Positions 19,761 through 27,277 of a DNA stretch of 27,277 bases are shown here, piece by piece (position 1 is the first letter of the stretch; each line of letters begins with the position of its first letter). The notes beneath the pieces are model-generated. The model searched no databases and was not told the origin of the DNA. It worked only from the letters and a program-made list of their open reading frames with translations. This DNA comes from Coptodactyla brooksi (Eukaryota; Arthropoda; Insecta; Coleoptera; Scarabaeidae). The position numbers were made by a program, and so were the translations under genes. Where the stretch lies: the NCBI GenBank assembly GCA_033557675.1, contig JAWQRM010000178.1:1-27277 (forward strand), in the 5' to 3' direction.

Positions 19761-20099
19761 TTATAACTAGAGAATTGTTGATTTTAAGCATGTACTATCC
19801 TTATAGTTTTTTACCCACAATTTTATGTAGATTACAAAAATATATTTTATTACAAAAAATTGTAAAACAATCAAAACATTCTTAGGTTAAGTACCTCAAC
19901 CGTATGTACAATTTTTATAAAATCTTTATTGTGACCAGATTATATAATAATTAGCTTGTGTATAAAACATACAAACTAAACCACCAAAAATAGCATAGGT
20001 TCGTCAAGATTCATCAAAATCTCGACACCATTTTTATGCCAATACAATACTTTCTCTTAAGAGAAAGTAAACAACAGTACTCTTCAATCAGCTCACAGT

Positions 20100-20940
20100 T
20101 AATTTGCAGTCAGAGTTGCAAATTAAATGTGATAAATTATGCAAACAATTTGTGGAAACAGAGCAGCAGGAAGACTATTGTCCACTCAAATTTCGTTGGT
20201 CTACCACCAACAGAAAAAATGATTCGTGAGGAATAAGAGGCACAATTAAAATTGCTATGTAAACAGAAAAAAAAGAAACATTCCGATGACATCTAGAGAA
20301 ACAACAAGAATTGGAAGAACAAATGGTAACTTGGGTAATAAATCATTGAAACACTGGGAATATCTGTTTTCACGAAAATTATGATTTTTGAAGCGAAACT
20401 GTTAATGGATTTTTTTGTCTTGGTTCTTCAGATTGATGATTTATTATTTTGTTCTTCATACCAGCGAGAAGGAAATTTAACTTATCCAAGTATCATTATC
20501 CAAGTTCAAGATAAAGACTGGATGGAGAAAACAGGAATGAAATTATGTAGACAATTGACATGGGTAGAGAGGTGCATTGCTTAAAAATCTTGCAATGTTT
20601 GTGTGGAATCAATTCAGAATTCATCAAACCAAGCAGTTTCTAAAAGAAATGAATGCAGAATCAGTTATTATTTCTGGAGGAACTACAAGTCAATTACCTT
20701 AATTACATTAACTTAATGTTTATTGAAAAATACATCCAACTCCTTGGATGTATATTTCAATAAACATTTTATGTGAGCAGAGTGTTATGAAATGACCAAC
20801 AATTTCGGAAGTATGAAGCAGTTTTTGAAGAAAATAGTCCCTGTGTAGGCTCTCAACAATGTACTTTTAGACACACTAAACTGTTGGATGTTTTAAATAA
20901 ACTAATTCGTGCATTTTCGCTAAACACGAAGCAACATTTA
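20100..20940 (+). pseudogene. Decayed pogo/Tigger-type transposase
   Basis: Read in order across several frames, the pieces follow a pogo/Tigger (CENP-B-like) transposase. KLNVINYANN (about 20120) starts the first HTH, and EKMIREE with EAQLKLL follows. LEKQQELEEQMVTWV and TKIMIFEAKLL correspond to the second, CENPB-type HTH. DKDWMEKTGMKLCRQLTW and then NLAMFVWNQFRIHQTKQFL with NAESVIISGGTTSQL and SLDVYFNKHF are the DDE catalytic part. The second catalytic acidic residue (VWD in the family) is Asn here. Stops and frameshifts break it throughout, including in-frame TAA at 20234-20236. It is a dead copy. Terminal repeats were not located. Confidence 0.75.
20715..20768. repeat. 25-bp near-perfect palindrome inserted in the transposase
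   Basis: Arms 20715-20739 and 20744-20768 pair with one mismatch around a 4-base loop (CTCC). The right arm encodes the conserved LDVYFNKH segment in the normal direction. The left arm is its inverted copy and lies where the family has SQLQPLDV without a gap. Confidence 0.9.
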
Positions 20941-20941
20941 C

Positions 20942-22640
20942 ACTGACGGACAAAACTATTTTCTAATTTCTGCACAGCATCCTTAGGTGAGATTTGTCAC
21001 TAGATTTTAGGGTAAGCAGCTGTGACAGTATAATTTTTTGATACGGGAGTTAATTAAAAGACTTTAATCAACTGGATAAGAGAATTGAACTTACTTGGAC
21101 ATTTCGATGACAACTCAGTCAACTTTTAAATGTATGAGCTTAGGATTTGGTGAATAATATTTACAGCTCAACGAGTAAAGGAAGCTTTAGGGGGAATTGA
21201 AGCAACTCGCTAACGAAACTCCCAAGCGAAAGTTAATTAATTTTACACTTCGGTGGTTTCACGATTCGTTAACAACTTGAATTAAAAGGAGAGTTTTTTC
21301 TTCTTTGAGGAAATTAGGATTTCAAAAGTCATTAATGAGAAAGGAATTAGTAAGTGATAACGTTTTAAGTTTTATATTTACTAATTAACTTAATTATGCG
21401 GAAAAACATGTTACTTTCGCGTTGAAAGGACAACATTCGCAAGAAACCGTTAAACTTTTTTATCATTATCGAGCTTTCCGGTAAAATTAAATTAAATTCA
21501 CACCTCAGTAACTCCTCATATTGCAAGTGACGAAATAACTAAGTAAACGTTATTGCAATTCTATTTATTGTATTAGTTATATTTATTACATTATTCTATT
21601 CATTTTATTTATTTCAAACGTAATCTATGCTTGGTTTTTCAGAAATTTGCATTTTAAATGGCCCCATAAATAAAACATCCATCTCTGGACTGAAAAATAA
21701 TTTATACTCTGTTTTTCAAAATATTGCGAACACTGCTAGATTAAAAATAAAGTTTGCTTATTACGTTGTATAGAACTTTCTGCAAACATAAGTAGATATA
21801 TTGCACACAGTTGTCAATTATTTTGTTAGGAATAAGTGAAATCCAACCAAACACTTCAAATTAATACAATACTTGATCTACTCAAGAAAGAAGAGGAAAA
21901 ACAACAACTATAGAAACTTGTTTTAAACCATTATTTATGCTTTAGGTCTTGGGGAGCTTGTCACAAAGCTTTATATAAGTTGCTTCACTTACTCCGTGTT
22001 GTTAGGAATTGTTATTCCTGCAGCCAAAATACCATTTCACTAAAATATTGCTAAACCCAAGGCTTTAACATAATACTTTAACATAAATTAAATACAATCA
22101 ATGTTAAAAAATTAAATAAATCAAATTAAATACATAATGTTAAAAAATACGAGAAAAATTCTCGTGATTTTCATTTGTTTTATGTTCAATTCTTGTCAAT
22201 TCTTACCAATGTGTGTACATCGATGTCAGTAGTAACAAAACTAAAAAATTGTTGACCGACGCACGTTTCTCTAACAATGTTAGCATCATCAGGGGCGACG
22301 ATCTTCTCAGAAGAAATTCTTTGAGTTTTGGTATAGTGAGTTATTTATGAAAATTCAAATTTCTTGAATGTATCCCTGCCCGTTATTACGATAGAATCAT
22401 TTACTTTTCTGTATCATTAAGATTTAAAAAGATATTACGATCGACTTTCTTATTTTAAATGGAACTCTGTTTATTTTTACTTTTTAGATCAAAATCCTTA
22501 TTAAAAGGTATTTTCAAATGTATAAGCTATAACATAATTAATATATAACATAATTAATATAAAATATAATTTAATTATATTAAATATAATTTATATATTA
22601 ATTATATAAATGATAATTCATTCCACTAATCTGCTTAATC
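20942..22640. other. AT-rich intergenic or intronic DNA, no gene found
   Basis: No exon-like stretch was seen. A piece near 22235-22300 (CACGTTTCTCTAACAATGTT and AGCATCATCAGGGGCGACG) has the look of a transposon terminus but was not assigned. 22530-22615 is a quasi-palindromic AT-only tract. Confidence 0.5.
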
Positions 22641-22649
22641 ATGGAAAAC

Positions 22650-23944
22650 AAAGCACATATAAAAGTGGTAAAATGAGCAGTATCTACAATTAAAATCGTT
22701 CAAAATGTTTGAAAGTAGTTAACAATAATCAAATAGGGTTCATCAAACTGTTTTAACCTGTAATAAAATTAAGGGGTGATGTATAAATTTAAAAATGAAA
22801 TAGGATTAATAATAATCACTAATCTGTTGAGAAATAAATATGCTCTAGCTATATTTATTTTCACAAGATAAACAAAGATATTTGGATATTTTATTAACAT
22901 CCACTGATGGAAAATAAAAAGATATCCGTAATTCATTTCCATTTAAAATGTATTATTTTAAATGAATTTACAATATTTCATTTAAATAACAATTATATAC
23001 AATCAACTTAATGACCCTTGAAAAAAATATAAATTTAACAATTTTATCACGTTAATAATTTTACCACTTTAACAATTTTACCACTTTATACAAAATGTCA
23101 ACAATTTCAACCAACCCAGAATTGTTGACATTTCATATAAACGTAGTAAAATGGTTAGTATTTGCAATTAAAATCGTTAGAAATATTTGAAAGTAGTTAA
23201 CAATTATCAGATAGGCTTAGCTAAATTGTTTTACCCCGTGGTAAAATTAAGAACTCATGTAGAAATTTAAAAAGAAAATTTGGAATAATAAACAATCACT
23301 AATTTATTGAGACATAAGTCTGCTCTTTAGAATTATTTATTTTCACAAAATAAAACAATTTTTTTTTGTATTTTGATGACATCCACTGATGGTATATAGA
23401 AAGATTTTCGTAAAGTTAACAATAATGTAGAATCAATCCAACGATCCATCAAAAACTACGGGAAAATATGACAACTTAATGACCCTTGAAAAAAATTTAA
23501 TTTAACAATTAATTTTTTAATTTAATAATTTTACCATTTTAACAATTTTATTCCCCTTTATACGAAATGTCAACAATCTTAACCAATCCAGAATTGTTGA
23601 CATTTCATATAAAAGTGGTAAAATGGACAGTATCTGCAATTAAAATCGTTAGAAATATTTGAAAGTAGTTAACAATAATCAAATAGGCTTAGCTAAATTG
23701 TTGTACCCCGTGGTAAAATTAAGAAGTCGTAAAAATTTAAAAAGAAAACTTGGAATAATAAATAATTACCAATCTATTGAGAAATAAATGTGCTCTTTAG
23801 CATTATTTAATTTTATAAAATAAAACAATTTTTTTTTGTATTTTGATGACATCCACTGATGGGATATAAAAAGATTTTCGCAAAGCTTGCAATTATGTAC
23901 AATCAATCCAATGATCCATGAAAAACTACGGGAAAATATGACAT
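22650..23944. mobile_element. Three head-to-tail copies of a ~475-bp inverted-end element
   Basis: Landmark CATATAAAAGTGGTAAAATG or its variants begins at 22656, 23134 and 23606, giving periods of 478 and 472 bp. Shared text includes GAAAGTAGTTAACAATAATC, CATCCACTGATGG and GGGAAAATATGACA. At the 1/2 and 2/3 junctions, a copy end reading TTTATACAAAATGTCAACAA faces the next copy's start GAATTGTTGACATTTCATAT. These are inverted repeats of about 30 bp separated by ~13 bp (AACCAACCCAG region). The unit thus has the structure of a MITE, repeated in tandem. Copy 1 has a damaged left end and copy 3 lacks its right end (similarity stops at 23944). No protein is encoded; the 79-codon - strand ORF at 23766-24005 is incidental. 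Confidence 0.82.
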
Positions 23945-24441
23945 CTCTGAAGAATATTATATCTATAATTGTCACTGACATTAAATTTGGACTTCCTAGC
24001 AACAAATAATCGAAAATATTGGATAAATTTTTCTATTTTCAATGTTCATATTGCACAGTTGATTACAGGTCCCACCCAAGCTTAGCTAATTCTTTAAAAT
24101 TGATTCATCACCGTGCGCAAATTTAAGTTTAACATTCTAAACTGTTATGTAACTTCATGAAGGTGTTATTTCTGCAGGCGTGCCTCCCACAAAATTACAT
24201 AAATATCATGGGTGTTCCTTTGTAGATAAACGCATCATTATTTTCACCAATTTGTAATTACGTTCTCTTCCAAAGCCCAAAAGGGGACTTCAAAAATCAT
24301 ATTGTACTTAGTCTACTAAATTAAAAAACTATCCCTGTTTCATTGTATTATAGACGTCATGGGAATTGGTTTTCTGAAACCCAAAACTGTTCGGCCATGT
24401 CAACCCTTCCAGTTCGCTCTACCAGTAAATCAAGGACATAA

Positions 24442-24660
24442 TTGATGCATCAAGGACGTAACGATATACGTACGTTATGGAAAACACGTAAGCTCTTAAA
24501 TGACAACAAAGCAAAAACATCAAGGACAATTTCTAGGACGACCCAGGACATTTTTCCATCCTGTACTAAAGTGACAGTGCAGCACTTGGCTTCCGCCGTA
24601 TTTGGTGCTATAAGATCGTTAGCTGTAATTTCAGAATTAGCATAATGGGACTTATTATGG
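24442..24660 (+). pseudogene. Possible P-element/THAP9-like transposase remnant
   Basis: The + frame reads LWKTRKLLNDNKAKTSRT, TTQDIFPSCTKVTVQHLASA and VFGAIRSLAVISELA. This resembles the segment of P-type transposases with LY..R...-LT--HI-P...KM.V..A.QVLS..VAA.I. The fragment is short, ends at a stop, and neighbouring sequence could not be placed. The call is made from memory of the pattern. Confidence 0.35.
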
Positions 24661-25500
24661 GGAATTGACATGTAATCATGTATATTGCCTGGCGAAATTC
24701 CGAATAAAAAAAACCGCGTCCGTATGAAGATGAAGAGAATTTCGCGTAACTCATTGGAAATCCAAAAAAAAAAACATCATCATGAGGACTGTATGTAAGT
24801 CATGCACTTAAATAGTATTTGGAGGTAGTAGATTATGATGTAGCACACTGTTATTTACCTCTTCAGTTATTGTAATCCAATAAAATGGAAAGCAGACACA
24901 AACAAATGTCACTAAAAAAACGAAAACTACATGCACTGAAGCAAACTGATCGCTGGCGTTTCCTTTAGGATGATGATGGCACTACATTCGTGGACAGAGC
25001 CATACTGAAGACTGCTTTGGTCAGCGGTAGACACATCGCGCGGACCTAATCGGAGCCCTACTATACCAGGTAAAGTCTTGAATTTAAATGTCCCTACCAC
25101 TCCAGAATGAATGAATGGGTGGGGTGACCGCTACTGGATGGTTCTTTCAATTCACTTCGACGTCATACTGTTACCGAGAACTCTTCAGTATGCACGACGT
25201 GCCAACACGTTGAGTTCGCTTCCTTTCTGCTGTCTTGTGGCAGAAAATAGAAATGAAAAAGAGTAGTGAAGTTCCAGTAATTGACGGAATTCTACCGAAC
25301 TTAGAAATGATGGTATTCCATGCTCAAAGTACTTCAACTAATTTTATATGTGTAAACTTTATTTCACGAACTACAGAAATGAATTTCTGTTTCATTTATT
25401 AAGTTTGTTAAATAAATAATGAATAGAAATTGATGAGAAAATTTGGCATTAAATGTTGTGCCATCCATCGGATCAGAAAACCCCTAAAAAAGGATTCTAA
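24661..25500. other. Unassigned DNA including a GC-richer patch
   Basis: 24940-25250 is clearly richer in GC than its surroundings (GACAGAGCCATACTGAAGAC, CACATCGCGCGGACC) but holds no long ORF in either direction and no splice pattern I trust. It may be a non-coding repeat or SINE-like element. The rest is AT-rich. Confidence 0.4.
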
Positions 25501-25503
25501 AAA

Positions 25504-26320
25504 ATATTCTAGAATAAAATAAATTCTGAAAACTCACTTTGCATAGCTAAACAATACCCTAACTTTTCATAGAAATTGCTTCTAATATTAGTAAGCATTT
25601 TAGGTGTAATATTTAAAAATATTTAAATATTTTTTCTTATATTTCTTTCAAGTTTCAGATCTTATACATATGTTCTCGCAATGGTTTAATAAAATTAGAT
25701 AAATTGAGCAATTTATGCGACTTTAATCATTTGATTGCGAACGTCATTTGTTGAGTAATAAAATTACTTCAATGTTGTGCTAAATAATATATTATTATAT
25801 AATTATTATTGCTTAATTATACGAGTATTCTTAGTGAAATTTAGTATACATATAAAGCAAATACCTCTTTCTGGCATGAGCCAAAACCAAAGGGAATGCT
25901 TTGAAAAATTAGAAGAATTTTTTTAATACAATTGCAAAAATTCTCTTTAAAGTCTTCCCATTTTCTTATTTTTTAATATTTTCTTATCATTTTGGTTCAT
26001 GCGATAAACATACTTATGCTAATTGTAAATATCTTTGGTTCTTTTCTGGTTCAGAGTAACAGAAAGGACGAAAACAGAATAGAATAAATCAGAATGTCAC
26101 CTTTAAATAATACTTATGTACATTTGCAAATATGTAGAAATACACAACCAAAGTTCGATAAGCTCTGGCTAACAGTTTTTGTAAAAAGAAATCACAAATA
26201 ATGTCTTCTTTTTGAGGTTCTAGAGTAGAAGACTCCCTTAATCAGAAACCTCCATAGAAAAAAAATCGTTTGGGGATAAATCTGGAGATATTGGGAAGAG
26301 AATTTATTAAAAATTCTTTC
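25504..26320 (-). pseudogene. Tc1/mariner-superfamily transposase remnant, copy A (3' part only)
   Basis: 26239-26320 on the - strand reads ISPDLSPNDFFSMEV, equivalent to the SPDL-P-DFFLWG-L catalytic box of a common insect DDE transposase. 25504-25610 corresponds to the tail region of the same protein. Between them lies ~620 bp of AT-rich DNA that copy B lacks, so copy A has an insertion. The copy starts at the catalytic box and lacks all upstream parts. Every piece is frame-broken. Confidence 0.55.
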
Positions 26321-26363
26321 ACCACACGTGCATGCATTATGTGTTGAACAGCCTAATAAAATA

Positions 26364-27000
26364 AATATTCTAAAATAAAATAAAACTGAAAACCCACTTG
26401 AAGATAAAATAAAAAAAATATAAATATAAATTTAAAAACTGACAAATTTTTACCCTTGCGTGGCTAAACAATACCCTAACGTTTCTTAGAAATTGCTTCT
26501 AACATCGGAAGGCATTTTAGATGTTATAAAGTTAGCTGCACCTGTTGCTTTAGCTCTAAGGGGTAGCCAAGGGGTAGCCAAGGTTTAATCAGAAACCTCC
26601 ATAGAAAAAATCGCTTGGGGATAAATCTAGGGACATTGGGAAGAGGATTTATTAAAAATTCTTTCCGAAAAAGGAAAAAGAGCCACCTTCTTGAAATCAA
26701 ACAGTTTCCATGTCCATTGCGGGAATGTTCTGAATAGCTTAAATTATTTGTGTTTCAAGTAAGTTGCAATATTTCTAGCCATTTAATATTCCATCAATAA
26801 AATAGAGGGACCTATTAAATGATCACCCAAAATTCCAGTCCACACATTAAGTTTTTAGAGATATTGTGTGCCCACAGAAAAACTCTCATGCAGATTTTCA
26901 CGAAACCGATATCGAACAACGGATGGATTGTGTTTTCTACCGTGTGTTTTGTGTTAGCTACCGGGCTTTCAGAAATGTTGCAGTTCCACGTGATCAAATG
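26364..27000 (-). pseudogene. Tc1/mariner-superfamily transposase remnant, copy B
   Basis: From right to left, the - strand reads AHNISKNLMCGLEFWVII (family: H-SVNVWAGI-GD--IG), SLYFIDGILNG, then after a stop KYCNLL (family: FFDGTLNG--YL--L). NIPAMDMETV and FQEGGS come next (family: D---R--FQQDGAP), then PLPNVPRFIPKRFFLWRFL (family: PP-SPDL-P-DFFLWG-L). A tail with MPSDVRSNF, ETLGYCLATQG (family: V--NF-QR---CL--GG) ends near 26456. The second catalytic Asp position reads Glu, and SPDL has become PRFI, so it is inactive. Two ORFs on opposite strands over 26815-27016 are a by-product. Confidence 0.65.
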
Positions 27001-27277
27001 CAGATACCTGTTCTAAGAATTTGTTTATCGTAGTTTGGTAGTATTGTAATATTTTTGTGTGTGTCACTAAAAACTAACCAGATCTTGACATTTCAAACAT
27101 TGGCGTTCGTGAACTGGGTGTTTTCTGGTTGTTAAGTGTTTGCTGCAATTTTTTATAAATTATTTAAATTTTTTATTAATTGGAACTCTATCATCTGTTT
27201 AGTCGATATCAAACAAAATAGTTCTTTTCAGAACTGCAAAATCACGTGGTCGCTTCGAAGTAAGTTAAAAATATATT
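27001..27277. other. Right edge, no feature recognised
   Basis: AT-rich DNA with no ORF, repeat or splice pattern I can support. It may hold the 5' end of transposase copy B, but no residues could be matched. Confidence 0.4.

Noticed and set aside
21830..21912. Candidate coiled-coil exon (DLLKKEEEKQQL) for the end of PDZD8
   Set aside because: The only nearby acceptor (21829) would be in the wrong phase: phase 0 reads GAA TAA at once. The open stretch is too short and ends at TAG.
26815..27016. Overlapping ORFs on both strands of about 60 codons
   Set aside because: The - reading is part of a decayed transposase and the + reading is its shadow.
1..27277. tRNA, rRNA, CRISPR arrays or prokaryotic operons
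   Set aside because: No cloverleaf, rRNA core, regularly spaced identical repeats with unique spacers or polycistronic ORFs were seen. Introns and repeat content show eukaryotic nuclear DNA.

Overview
This is AT-rich eukaryotic nuclear DNA. Short introns (54, 61 and 132 nt), GT-AG splice sites, uncaptured operon structure and remnants of mariner, pogo/Tigger and other insect-type transposons suggest an arthropod, most likely an insect; a beetle is possible, but the sequence alone does not fix the order. Coding exons are visibly richer in GC than the surrounding DNA, which helped find them.

The main gene lies on the + strand and is an orthologue of PDZD8, the ER-anchored lipid-transfer and tethering protein. 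I can assemble seven coding exons that keep one reading frame across every junction: 5784-6140, 10851-11254, 11561-11715, 11777-12776, 16548-16776, 16831-17089 and 17222-17508. Together they give 897 codons. The order is N-terminal membrane anchor, SMP domain, PDZ domain, disordered linker, C2-like segment, C1 zinc-binding domain and a helical segment. The family's C-terminal coiled coil is missing, so at least one more exon should lie downstream, probably beyond the window. A GTCAGT donor follows codon 897, and a deleted mariner copy starts 22 bp later inside what must be intron 7.

A second gene is represented by one exon on the - strand (18809-19026). It encodes the start of a Ras-association domain like those of RASSF9/RASSF10 (fly Meru). 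Its next exon is not visible to the left, so either it is beyond position 1, making PDZD8 nested within its intron, or it was missed.

Layout: 1-840 is AT-rich dispersed repeats, and the first 120 bp recur identically at 10301. 847-1032 holds a possible LINE fragment on the - strand. About 2180-5676 is a satellite of ~190-bp monomers organised into a ~927-bp higher-order repeat, ending about 100 bp before the PDZD8 start codon. Intron 1 (6141-10850) consists largely of local duplications, one of which copied the 3' splice site and the head of exon 2. Intron 2 shows the same kind of acceptor duplication. Intron 4 holds a ~3.1-kb minisatellite with a 16-bp period. From 17531 onward the window is mostly transposon remains: a deleted mariner, a small element with GGGTGTT ends, a decayed pogo/Tigger transposase, three head-to-tail copies of a ~475-bp element with inverted ends, a possible P-element-like fragment, and two decayed Tc1/mariner-superfamily transposase copies on the - strand.

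No prokaryote-style novel system is present. The most notable observations are the two duplicated 3' splice sites in one gene, several near-perfect long palindromes that look like template-switch products (one inside a recognisable transposase), the tandem inverted-end element array, and the apparent interleaving of two genes on opposite strands.
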